Below are positions 53,614-64,000 of a stretch of DNA of 64,000 bases, in pieces. The DNA is from Euphorbia lathyris (Eukaryota; Streptophyta; Magnoliopsida; Malpighiales; Euphorbiaceae): positions 7,569,001 through 7,633,000 of the forward strand of contig NC_088915.1 in assembly GCF_963576675.1 (NCBI RefSeq), read 5' to 3'. Every line of letters starts with the position of its first letter. Position 1 is the first letter of the stretch. The position numbers were made by a program, and so were the translations under genes. The notes below the pieces were generated by a model that was given only the letters and a program-made list of their open reading frames with translations, ran no database searches and was not told where the DNA came from.

Positions 53614-56600
53614 CTAACTCTGATTGCCCGGGACAACAGAAGTTGAACCAGGCTTCTGCTGAGTTCCGACAGCTGGCTGTTTAGATGTCTCTTTCTCCCC
53701 CGGATTCTGCTGAGTTCCAGCAGCTTGCTTCGTTTGATCTTTCATCCCCGTTTTGCCAGCATCATAAGAAGGAGGAGGAGGATAGAAGGTTCCTTGTTGA
53801 ACAACATGAGTCAGTCTTGAGGAATACTGTTGTAGTTGACTCGTACTCTCCCTTAAACCAGTAAAGACCTGCATGCCATCGGCCATACTTGAAGCGGGGA
53901 TTTTTATGTTGGCATTGAGCATACTGAGTAAATACTCTTGAGATTTCCCGATCCAAGTAATGGATTCTGTCATCCGGGCATAGGATTGATGGTACATCCT
54001 GAGCAACGTAGTGTCATAGGACTGACGTTGAAGATTTATGTGCCGAACATGCGCAAGTGTGGATTGAGTGCACTGCAGAATCTCATTGGTCTTGACCTGG
54101 TCAGTGTCCATCTCTTCTTTGCTTAAGTTGAGTAGGCGAATGGCTTCACCAATCTGTTCTATTGAGCATTGAGAAGAGGAGGAGATAAGGTCACGGGCTT
54201 CGGTCAGTTCAGAGGTCATCTGGGAGAATAGATGATTGACCTCAGCAGAGGTTGCAGATGTTGCAGATGTTGAGTTCGCAGCTGATAAGGCATTAAGTTG
54301 ACCTTGGATGGCATTCATGTGATTCACCATCATCAGCTGGAGTTCAGCCAACTTCACTATTGACTCTTGCTTGGGCTGTTGAGATACAAAAGATGTCATG
54401 ACACTCAGCAAATCTTTGAGACCCTTAATTTCGGTCAGAAGTTGAGTGACAGAGGATAGTTGGGTTGGCTCAGCAGGAACAGACCCAGCAGCATCGACAT
54501 GAGACTGATGAATATCTTGAAGTAGAGCTTGAGATGAGTCGATGATTTTCCTTCCTGACTCAGAAGTATTTAGATAGATGTAGGACTCATCAGTGTGTTG
54601 TTCAGGGGCCGGAATGTTGTTAGCACCGGATGGAGGAGGTGTTTGGTGCTATCCAGAAATGGAGGTGCCAGCTTGGTCAGCAGCTGCACTTTTATTCAGG
54701 TCAGCAGCTGGTGCTGACTGATTTTCATTCTGCTTAGAAGGAGTGGGAAGAGGTGGATCAGCAGAGTTATTGACCTGCTTAGTGTCAGTCTGAGGCTGAG
54801 TAGAATTTGGAGGTTGAGGCAACTCAGAGCTGGCTTGAGTAGAAGGAGTTTCCTTTGCTAACTCGTTTAGTTGAGCAGCATGGACTTCGAGCACTTGCTC
54901 AGTGGAAGGATGAGCAGAATTGTCGGCAGAAATTGGACCCTTAGTGATTGTTGTGTCGGCTTGTTCCTCAGCTTGAGAAACAGATGCTTGCTTTTCCTTC
55001 ACTTGGTCAGGAGAAGGTTCAACGATGTCTGTGAAGAACTAAAATTGAAGCCCGGTCAAGTCTGTGATTGGTTCCCTTAGAGGAGATTCATCCAATAAAT
55101 CTATGACTGGGGGTTTCAAAGCTTTGCGTTTGAACCGCTTTCCTGTGATGTCCTTATCGGATGGAGGTGAAGGATCAGCAGCAATGGATTCAAGGGACTC
55201 AGAGGAAGAGTTAAGTCCAAGGTCAGCATCAAGGCCTTCCACAACCTTGTCCTTTACTGGTGACTCAGCTTGGTTCTCAGCAGGTTGCTCAGCAGCACAT
55301 GTGGTAGTTGGCTCAGCAGAACCTATCTCGTCAGCTTGAGGCTGACCCTCAGTATCACCCTGTTCTTCCTCTTGATCACAGGGAGTCTTCTCCAGATCAA
55401 TTTCTTGACTCCGCACGAAGTGTGATTCCTTTGTAATCACGAAGTCAAGTGGGTTAGCGTCTAGCGGCTTCAACCCAGAAGTTTTCTTCCTCTTCAAAGG
55501 CTGATCAGGGGTTTCCTCACTTTCTTCCTCAGGCTCATCTTGCCTTTTCTGTTTCTCCGCTGACTTAGGTTCCTCTTGAGCTTGCTCCGCAAGAGCAGCT
55601 TTCTTCGCACTAGATATTATCCTGAGCTTCATCAGAGCTGTGTTTATGTCTTTGGATGAGGTTTGGTCAGCTTTCCTCTTTTTGTCCTGTCTAGTGCGCT
55701 CAGCAGGTTCCTTTTCAACCCCAGCTTTCTTCCCTCTCTTGGTCAGCTCATCCTGTGCTGCTTCAACCATATTATCCCCTTCCATGTCTTCCTCAGCGGG
55801 TTCTTCTTCAACAATTGTCCCCTTTCCTTTCTTAGGTTTTATAGGTTGGTTGTAGCCTAAGCCGAACAGTACTGCTACGGTGATTTCCGTAACCGAGATC
55901 TCAATTTCTTCTACCAAGCTGACCTAATGATCTTGAAGTATTTTTATGATGAGAGAACCCATCCTGAGTGTCCCGGTACTGCGTTGGAAAGCGCTGATGA
56001 GGAAAATGGGCATGTTGAGCGGCTTGTAGTTCAGCATGTGCCAGATAAAGCACTGCTCAAAATTGGAAGCTGAGGAGGAGGTGTTGATTTTGGGGAACAA
56101 GAAGTTGGTCAGAATATAGTGAGCCATTTTCTGAGGCTGACCCATGTAGGTGCTTGCAATTTCTCCTTTGTGGTTCTTTGGTTTACTGAACTCAACAGGG
56201 TAATCAATGCGTGTGTAGTCGTTCGTGCACCTGAGTTCTGATCCTTTTGCCGTCAGCTTTAACAGTTTAGCGAGATAGGACGGAGTGATGGTAATGTCCT
56301 TGTTTTTTACCTTGGTGACCAAATGGTCAATATCATCTTCGACAACCCTTAGATTTGTGTAAAATTCTCTTACCAACTGCGGGTAAGTGGTACCGGGGAG
56401 TTTGAAGAGGTCGGTCCAGCCATTTTTGGAGATCCACTCGCAAAAAGGTTTCTCAGCTTCTACGAATCCTTTAGAGAACCAACGGGAACAGAAGACTTTA
56501 AAGTTTTTCACGCTTTTGTAGACTGGAAGGAACACCTTTTCGTTAGGTTGCTTGTTCTTTTTCTCCTTCTTCTTTCTTGGCGGAGTTGCTTGGTCAGCTT

Positions 56601-56778
56601 GAGGATTTTTATGAGCCATTCTGACCTTGGGAACAGATTTGTCATGCTGACCATGGGTTTGTTCTTAAGACTCTGTGGAAGTCTCTGGATATTCCTGCTC
56701 AGCAGAAGACGGAGGATTCAGATCGGAGCGATTGTCGTTGTATTCTTGGTCGGAATGGTTCTGGGAATCGATAGACAT
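53614..56778 (-). pseudogene. Third ORF of element B (env-like position), ~1050 codons with stops
   Basis: The ATG at 56778 opens one frame that runs to 53614 with four in-frame stops: TAA 56665-56667, TAG 55924-55926, 55039-55041 and 54649-54651. After an acidic N-terminus come KKKEKKNKQ and the same globular domain as in A (RWFSKGFVEAEKPFCEWI, YPQLVREFYTNL, MAHYILTNFLFP). An Asp/Glu/Lys/Pro/Ser-rich middle and a C-terminal part follow that looks helical and coiled (54411-53700; LSVMTSFVSQQPKQESIVK, EEMDTDQVKTNEIL), ending in a Pro/Gln tail. No membrane helix is visible. The function is unknown. The frame is otherwise well kept, so the stops look recent. Confidence 0.75.
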
Positions 56779-57299
56779 GGTGTTCTTTAGGATTTAAGAA
56801 ATGCAGAGGATTTGGGATTTTAGAGAGAGAAAAATCGAATGCCAAAGATTTGAAGTGTAAAGAGAAGTTAGTGGGAAATTGTCCACTATTTATAGTCGTT
56901 TCGAGTTAATCTGATAGGTCGGAATGACGTTTCACCTCGAGTTGATCAATTAACCGTTATCTCTGGCATTAATGACACATTCGACGAATGGTTTTCTAAT
57001 TATTACGCTTACGTCATCCTAGGTGGCTACTTAAATGCGCATGCTAGCATTAATTGTGCAAGTGGCTTCACTCAGTATCTAGAATACTAAATGTTTTGAA
57101 GTTCTGAGTGCTCAGCTTTGTGTTGAAAGAATGTTAGCATGCTTAGTAACTGAGCTCATAGTAATCACTCAACATGTATGTCTACTCAGCATAAGGTGAT
57201 TTTATATTATTCATATTAGCTCAGCATACGATAGTTACTCACTAAGCAATAATCACTTGGCATATTATAATCACTCAACATTCATTTAGCGCAGGAAAT
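56779..57299 (-). promoter_or_regulatory. Spacer with putative internal promoter of the third ORF (element B)
   Basis: On the minus strand TATAAATAGTGGAC starts at 56894 (TATAAATAG = 56886-56894), 107 bp before the ATG at 56778, followed by a leader rich in CT (TTTTTCTCTCTCTAAAATC). The block upstream of the TATA box (to about 57065) matches element A. The spacer lacks an open frame, so simple readthrough from pol cannot reach the third ORF. Confidence 0.55.
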
Positions 57300-60200
57300 T
57301 TATTGAAGAGGATTAGACATACTGATAGCTTCCCTTAGTATGTTAAACTGCTCACGAGCCAAGGGCTTCGTGAAGATATCCGCAAGTTGTTCATCTGTCG
57401 GAACATAGGTCAGCTTGATCTCACCCTTTAGTACATGGTCTCTGATGAAGTGATGCCTATGCTGACATGCTTCATCCTGCTGTGTTAGATTGGATTTTTG
57501 GATAAGTCAATGACACTCTTGTTGTCGCATTTGACTTCAATTGTTTTTGTTTGTACTCCATAATCCTCCAGTTGTTGCTTAATCCATAGGACTTGTACCA
57601 CACAGCTTCCAGCAGCAATGTACTCAGCTTCAGTTGTTGACAGGGCCACTGACGATTGCTTCTTACTAAACCAAGACACTAGACAGCTTCCAAGGAAGTG
57701 ACATCCTCCTGAGGTGCTTTTACGCTCCAGCTTGTCTCGTCCATAGTCAACGTCAGTGTATCCAATGAGTGTGAAGTCATTTGTGTTTGGATACCATAGA
57801 CCTGCATTAACTGAGCTCTGCAAATATCTAAAAATTCTTTTCACAGCTATATAGTGAGATTCCCTGGGGTCAGCTTGATATCTCGCATAGTAACATACTG
57901 AGTATTAAATGTCTGGCCTACTAGCGGTTAGATAAAGTAGAGAGCCGATCATACCTCGATATAACTTGTTGTCTACTGACTTACCTTTCTCATTAGCATA
58001 GAGCACAGTGTCAGTACCCATTAGGGTAGATATGGGCTTACATCCTTCCATATCAAATTTCTTCAATATTTCTTTGGCGTACTTGGTCTGACTAATGAAG
58101 ATGCCATTCTTTCCTTGTTTAATTTGAAGTCCAAGGAAGAAGTTGAGTTCGCCCATCATTGACATTTCAAACTCAGTTTGCATCTGTTTGCTAAATTCCT
58201 TGCACATAGATTCATTAGTAGCACCAAATATAATATCATTTACGTATATTTGTGCCAACTGGGTATCTTTACCCTTTTTCTTAATGAATAAGGTTGTGTC
58301 AGCTTTTCCTCTGACATAGTTCCTGATCAGCAGGAAACTGGTCAGCCTTTCATACCAAGCACGTGGTGCTTGCTTTAGGCCGTACAGAGCCTTTTTGAGT
58401 TTATAAACGTGGTTTGGAAATTTAGGATCCTCAAACCCTGGAGGATGACTAACATATACCTCTTCGTTTATAACTCCATTAAGGAACACACTTTTAACAT
58501 CCATTTGGAATAGTTTAAAGTTCATGAAGCTAGCATATGTACACAATATTCTTATAGCCTCTAACCTAGCTACGGGTGTGAAGGTCTCACCATAGTCAAT
58601 ATCGTCCTGCTGACTGTAGCCCTGAGCTACGAGTCTGGCTTTGTTCCTGACTACATTACCTTGTTCATCTAGCTTATTTCGAAAAACCCACTTTGTTCCT
58701 ATGGTCTTTTGATTCCTAGGTTTTGGCACTAAATCCCATACCTCATTTCTCTTGAATTGATCAAGCTCTTCCTGTATCACATTGATCCAGAATTCGTCGT
58801 GCTCAGCTTCGTTGAAATTCTTTGGTTCATGGACTGAGACGAACGCAACATTACTGAGATATCTCCTGAGTTGATTTCTAGTCATCGGGGTGTTCTCAGC
58901 AGCATCAAGAATGGACTTTTCTAAATGTCCTCTTGGAACCTTGATCTCTTTGGGTAGTGTGGAGTTTTCAGGAGCATGTGTTTCAACAATCTCTGCAGTT
59001 TTAGATTGGTCAGCAAAGGTAATTTCATGTTCGTTTTTACCTTTGGTCAGCCCGTGTGGTAATGACTCAGCGGCTCCATTTTGGTCAGCGAAAGTTGAGC
59101 ATGGGTCATCTTCGATAAGCTGACTTATCTTCCCTGCAGGGTCAGTTTCATCGAACTCAATATGAACAGACTCTTCTACGACCTGAGTTTGTTTATTGAA
59201 CACCCTGTATGCTTTATTGTTAGTTGAGTACCCTGGAAAGATCGCTTCGTCATCTTTAGAGTCAAACTTAGCAAGGTTGTATTTCGTATTAAGTATAAAA
59301 CATTTACAACCAAAGGCACGAAAATATCCAATGTTGGGTTTTCGTCCTTTCCAAAGTTCATAGGGGGTTTTCTTAAGTATAAGTCTAACTAAAGCCCTAT
59401 TGAGTATATAACACGCTGTGTTGACAACTTCACCCCAGAAATACTTTGGAAGCCTATTCTCACTCAACATTGTCCTAGCTATTTCGACTAAGGTTTTGTT
59501 CTTCCTCTCAACTACCCCATTTTGTTGAGGAGTTCTAGGAGCAGAAAAATTGTGGTCAATGCCGCTGACTTCACAGAATTCATCAAACTGTTGGTTTTTT
59601 AATTCTCCGCCATTATCACTTCGGATGTGAGCTAATTTTAAGTCCTTGTCATTTTCAAGTTTTCTAATCAGTGTTGAAAACATCTCAAAGGCTTCATCCT
59701 TGCTACTCAGCAAAATGACCCAAGTATACCGAGAGAAATCATCTACAATGACCAAGGAAAATCTCTTACCACCCAAGCTGAGTGGCTGGACTGGTCCAAA
59801 AAGATCCAAGTGTAGTAATTCCAATGGACGCTTGGTTGAGACAATATTTTTACTTTGAAAAGACTTTTTGGTTTGTTTACCTTGCTGACAAGCATTGCAT
59901 AATTGATCCTTCTCAAATCTAAGTTTGGGCAAACCCTCATCTAATTGCTTTCTTGCTAATTTGGCAAGGAGGTCCATGCTTACATGACCAAGTCTCCTAT
60001 GCCATAGCCAGGAATTATATTCCTTTGACACTAAGCATATGTTTTTCGAAAACTTATTTTCTAAACTCAACATGCAAACATTGTCAACACGAGGGGCAGT
60101 TAAAATTAAATCATTTGTTTTTCCCTCGAGTATCCGACACTCAGTGGCATCAAATACAACCTTTCTACCGCTGTCACACAGCTGAGCCACGCTCAATAGG

Positions 60201-60429
60201 TTATATTTGAGATCCCTGACTAGGGAGACTGACTCAATAGTAGGGTTTCCTCCGATAGTACCTGACCCCACTATCTTACCCTTTTGTTGTCTCCGAAACT
60301 TACATTTCCTCCTCGTTTATGCACAAGTGTGATGAACTGAGTTTCATCACCAGTCATATGCCTCGAGCATGCGCTGTCAATGTACCATAGCTTTGACTTT
60401 TCCGTGCACCTCAGGCTCACCTGTAATTT
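57300..60429 (-). pseudogene. Pol of element B
   Basis: It follows the gag stop (TAG 60430-60432) in the same frame and has no ATG at the position used in A. Protease WYIDSACSRH is followed by a one-base loss near 60288. From 60271 to 57908 the frame is open for ~788 codons: GAG-pre-integrase (HRRLGH), integrase (HLDLFGP, RSDNGGE, VVERKN) and reverse transcriptase. The catalytic YVDD box reads YVND near 58235. TAA at 57905-57907, TAA at 57485-57487 and a one-base deletion near 57465 break the RNase H part ([18 protein letters not shown]), which ends at TAA 57300-57302. Confidence 0.88.
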
Positions 60430-62157
60430 AAACTAGTCATCTTTAGGTACCCAATTCTTTTTGGGTCTTTTTTGGTTAGCGTGAACAGGTGATGCATCAT
60501 ATTTTATTTTGTGACGACATACATTTATGGTGTAACCATCTTTACCACAATAGTCACAAAAAACGACCCTTTGAGGGTATTTCCTCTTTTGGTCAGCACG
60601 ATGGTGCTGAGCATACCAACACACATTTATGGTGTGTCCTCTTTTTCCACAACAGTCACACTGACTGTTATGTTGAGTGTACCGTCTATGCTGACTAGTA
60701 CCTTGATACTCAGCATTTGGATAAAACCTTTTCTTAGCCGATGTACTCAGCTGGTTCTGTATAGATGTGATGTCCTTTCTCAGCTTCTTGGAGTCTGATT
60801 GGACTTCCGAGACAAATCGATGCATGATTTTTAGATTTTCATCTTGCCTAGTGTTGTCTTGGAGCAGATGTCGGAGGTCACTGAGTTTGACCTCTTCAAT
60901 CTCATCACATCGCCTGCTGAGTGCTCGTATTTTCTTATTACACTTTTTGGTCAGTGTATAGAGATCACTCAGGGCATTAACCATTTCATTTCTGAGCAAG
61001 AGAAGAGATGTTACCTCATTGGAGTGTTCCTCTTGGTCAGATCCATCTGAAAGACCAGCTTGCTCAGATCAGCATTGGTCAGCAGATTCGTCAGCCATGA
61101 AACATATGTTTGCTGACTCATTGGCATCAGCTTCTGGTGAGGTTGACTCATCATTATCACACCATGTTGCCACCATTGCTTTTCTGCTACCTTTCTTTTC
61201 TTTCTTCAGAGTGGGACAACTTGATTTAATGTGCCCTGTTTGATGGCATTCAAAGCAAGTGACAGGCTTTGAGCTATCCTTCTTATATCTGCTGTCACTG
61301 GACTCAACTTTGTATTTATCGCTTCTTTTGAATGGCCTTTTGCTGTTCTTGTCATTCTTTCTAAATAGCTTCTTCATCTTCCTGGTGAACATGGCCATCT
61401 CCTCATCATCTGATGAGTCAGCTTTCATGACAAGAGATTTTTGTTTCTTGTCCTCAGACTTTTCTTTAGCCTCAAAATTCTTCATGGAGATCTCATGGGT
61501 CAGCAGAGATCCTATGAGCTCATCATATTTGTATTGGTCAGGTCTTGAGCTTCTTCCACAGCTGTCTTCTTAGCTTGCCAGCTCTTGGGGAGACTTCTCA
61601 AGATTTTCTTCACCTGTTCTTCTTCTGTGAAGTTCTTGCCGAGTCTCTTAAGTTCATTTATGATGTTGGTGAACCTTGAGTTCATCTCAGAGATGTCTTC
61701 ATTTTCATTCATCTCAAACAGCTCGTATAGTCTCATGTGTTGGTTCACCTTAGACTCCTTGACCTTGCTTGTTCCTTCATAGGTCACCTCCAGCTTCTTC
61801 CAGATTTCCTGTGCTGACTCACAACCTGAAATTTTGTTGTACTCTGCAGCATCTAACGCACAGTGAAGCATATTGATATCCGAAGCATTATTTCGTAATT
61901 TTTTAAGGTCATCCTCCGACCACTTAGACTCACTCTTGACAGACTTTACTCCGTCAACAATTTCATAGGGAACAATCAGGCATTGGGCTATTGCCAACCA
62001 TGCACTCATGTTTGTTGCCTGAATGAAGTTTTTCATCTAGTTCTTCCAAAATGTATAATTTGACCCGAAGAACAAGGGAGGCCGACTAATAGATAATCCC
62101 TCAGGGAGAATGTGTTGTATGATTTCTTGGAAGGAAACAAGTGTTGTTCTCAGCCAT
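60430..62157 (-). pseudogene. Gag of element B
   Basis: The ATG at 62157 starts MAENNTCFLP, but two bases lost near 62110 shift the frame, a TAG stands near 62038, and another frameshift lies near 61530. From 61485 the frame runs to 60433 with one TGA at 61069-61071. Zinc knuckles: CFECHQTGHIKSSC, then two C-terminal ones (CDCCGKRGHTINVC and CDYCGKDGYTINVC) where A has three. In the last one the His is replaced by Tyr. The frame ends PKDD with TAG 60430-60432 and pol continues in phase. Confidence 0.88.
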
Positions 62158-62208
62158 TTACAGGGATCAGCTCAAGATAGTTTTATCTTGAATAGTGAGC
62201 TACTGAGC

Positions 62209-62220
62209 TCTAATACCACT
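62209..62220 (-). promoter_or_regulatory. Primer-binding site of element B
   Basis: On the minus strand TGGTATTAGAGC follows the 5' LTR, differing from the initiator-tRNA-Met site TGGTATCAGAGC by one transition. Exact placement may vary by a base or two. Confidence 0.8.
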
Positions 62221-62518
62221 TGTTGGTCCCGTGTAATGTAATAGGATTAGTTCCAAGGGAGGGGGGGGGGGGGTTAGGAACTAATATAACTTTTTCGCTT
62301 AATTATGCTGACTTAATTAAATGTTTGATAATTTAACTCAGCTTTAGGTCAGCAAGGTTGAGTGAAGTGTGAGACAGCTTTAATCAAACACTGACTAGAG
62401 CTGTTTTAAACTGCGAGTTGGGAAATAACACTTTAGGTCAGCTTCCAACTCAGCACTCAGATTACTCAGCGTCGGCTTATACAATTTATATACTGAGTAA
62501 CTTAAGCAAGCAACACAT

Positions 62519-62558
<40 letters not shown>

Positions 62559-63705
62559 CAAAAGAAAGGGTTAGAGATTACTCGGCAGTCTTATCCTGGT
62601 TCGGCCTCACCGCCTACGTCCAGTCCCCAGAATCCTTCTGGGCTTTTTCAATCCACTACTGAGCTCTTTAAAGGTAGAGCACAAACTGTTTACAAAGCAA
62701 TTGAGTATGCAAAAGTACCGTCCTCTATTCGTCTACTCAATCCTACTGAGCGCTATAACCGAACACTCAGATTTTCTCTACCACTGAGTACTAAAACCGA
62801 GTACTCAGCTTCACTCTCTCAACCTTTACAATTGATACAAGATTTGTTCTCTCTTAAACGAAGAACACTTTAGATGAATACAAATTCACTCTAGACTTTT
62901 ATACAGAGATTGGATTTGGGTGTAAGAACTTGCTTTTTCTAATTAGACAGCTTCTCTTTTTGGATTTTCACTCTTGTGAAGATTTGCTTTTCTGTCTGTG
63001 CTTTCTTGTATTTCGGCAAAGGATCCAAGTGATGAACTTGTCCTTTTATAGCAGATTCTGAAGCTCCAATGATTTGAATTCGGACATATCCGTTGAATTC
63101 AAACGGTCTTCTTTCGTCATTGATAGGTCAGCATTCAGAATTGCAGGCCAATCCTGTCGTCTGAATTTAGCAGGCGTCAGGCTTGCCAGTTTCATCTTCT
63201 TGCGCCAGGTTTCGTCTTCTAGCGCCAGGTTTGTCTTCTTGCCAAATTCCAGGTGATCCATGCGTCTCGAAAAGGTCTCTTGGTGTAATTCTGAGGCTTC
63301 TGAATTGGTGCAGATCTTTGTCGGACTTTGTCTTCTAGTCAACGGATAATTGGTGATGTCCTGATGAACACTCAGCTTGACTTGTTTGACGTTGCCTTTA
63401 AGATCTCCTTTGACGGGGCTGAGTTACGTTCTACTCAGCTTCTTCGGTCGGCTTCGTCTTCAAGCGTTTGTCTTGAAGAAGACTTTTCTTTTATGATGCT
63501 GAGTTGTGTTCTACTCAGTTTCTGTGGCTCATGCTGACTTCGTTCTGTCTTACTTTTTATTCCTGTTCTTATTTATTAATATACTCAACATTGAACAACC
63601 ACATTAGTACAATTAAATCAAAGCACTTAAATTTAATTGTCTTAATCATGAGATTAACTTAAATAATTTTGTCAAATCAAAATCTTGTGGAAAGGTGTTT
63701 CAACA
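62221..63705 (-). repeat. 5' LTR of element B
   Basis: 1485 bp, from TGTTGGTCCCG to TTTCAACA on the plus strand. TATA box at about 63042-63052. Hairpin arms at 62246-62254 and 62277-62285 enclose GGGA plus 13 G. An (AC)n(AT)n microsatellite at 62515-62558 is longer than in the 3' LTR. Confidence 0.92.
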
Positions 63706-63864
63706 TCATGTATATGATATCAGCTGCTGAGAGAGTAAGATTAGCAAGCTAACTAGCTCCATGGATGCGACTTCAAAAGTTGAATCATGTATATGATATG
63801 CTCTGCTGAGAGAGCTAAGATTAGCAAGCTAACTAGATCCATGGATGCGACTTCAAAAGTTGTG
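63706..63864. repeat. 79-bp tandem duplication next to element B
   Basis: TCATGTATATGATAT starts at 63706 and again at 63785, followed in both by GCTGAGAGAG, AGATTAGCAAGCTAACTAG and CCATGGATGCGACTTCAAAA. The first unit begins exactly with the TCATG target sequence of element B. Confidence 0.8.
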
Positions 63865-64000
63865 CAAACCAAAAATCATATTCCAAATGGACTCAACTTC
63901 CAACAATTTGAGCAGGAAGAATGATCAATCAGTGCTTTATAGAGATACCAAGATATATGGAAGCTCAAAATGAATGATGATGTTGAATGCCTTTGTAGTT
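63865..64000. other. Host DNA at the right edge
   Basis: No element was recognised. The base composition is like that of transcribed plant DNA, but no frame or splice pattern can be judged from 136 bases. Confidence 0.3.

Larger units (their letters stand above)
51581..63705 (-). mobile_element. Element B: SIRE/Maximus-like Ty1/copia retrotransposon
   Basis: A 12,125-bp element on the minus strand, flanked by TCATG at 51576-51580 and 63706-63710. From its 5' end: LTR 62221-63705, gag, pol, spacer, third ORF, polypurine tract, LTR 51581-53028. It shares gene order, domains and LTR ends with element A but is a different subfamily. The LTRs differ at about 28 sites by eye plus a microsatellite and G-run length. 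Multiple stops and frameshifts make it inactive. No internal deletion comparable to that of A is seen, so B shows the full layout. Confidence 0.93.

Overview
The window is nuclear DNA of a flowering plant, most likely a eudicot. It is AT-rich and gene-poor and is filled with plant transposon families: LINE RNase H/zf-RVT remnants, hAT, Stowaway-like, Harbinger-like and pogo-like DNA elements, and Ty1/copia LTR retrotransposons of the SIRE/Maximus and Angela/BARE-1 types. The only clear host genes are two polyamine/amino-acid transporters of the plant PUT/LAT family, both on the minus strand about 14 kb apart. The species cannot be named from this sequence.

Layout. 1-1253: 3' end of a LINE (zf-RVT plus RNase H). 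1321-3300: a ~2-kb foldback element. 3922-5312: transporter copy 1, broken by a one-base frameshift. 5500-8700: a Stowaway-like MITE, a diverged tandem array, other MITEs and a hAT transposase relic. 9462-12123: a solo SIRE-like LTR with 5-bp target-site duplication (TSD), itself split by a second solo LTR with its own TSD. 12129-18241: MITEs and LTR relics. 18242-18728: a 75-bp tandem repeat. 19066-20448: transporter copy 2, intact at 460 codons. 20733-31287: dense MITEs, many nested, plus a LINE relic on the minus strand.

The right half is three LTR retrotransposons. Element A (31288-51040, plus strand, TSD GAATC) is SIRE-like, with gag, pol and a third ORF. It is interrupted in its reverse transcriptase by an Angela/BARE-1-like element (36454-46006, TSD TAGTC). 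Element B (51581-63705, minus strand, TSD TCATG) is a relative of A with the same gene order. By eye each LTR pair differs at about 2% of sites, so all three insertions look recent, yet all carry coding lesions.

Comparing A with B gives the most interesting signals. (1) The third ORF after pol has its own conserved TATA box and upstream block about 110 bp before its start, which suggests expression from an internal promoter. (2) gag and pol lie in one frame separated by one stop codon at the same place in both copies, but TGA in A and TAG in B, which suggests a maintained readthrough stop. (3) All five SIRE-like LTRs carry a hairpin with a poly-C loop shortly before the primer-binding site. 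(4) The words CTGAG/CTGAC are unusually frequent through both coding and non-coding parts of the family. All of these are inferences from reading one window. No database search, alignment program or expression evidence was available.
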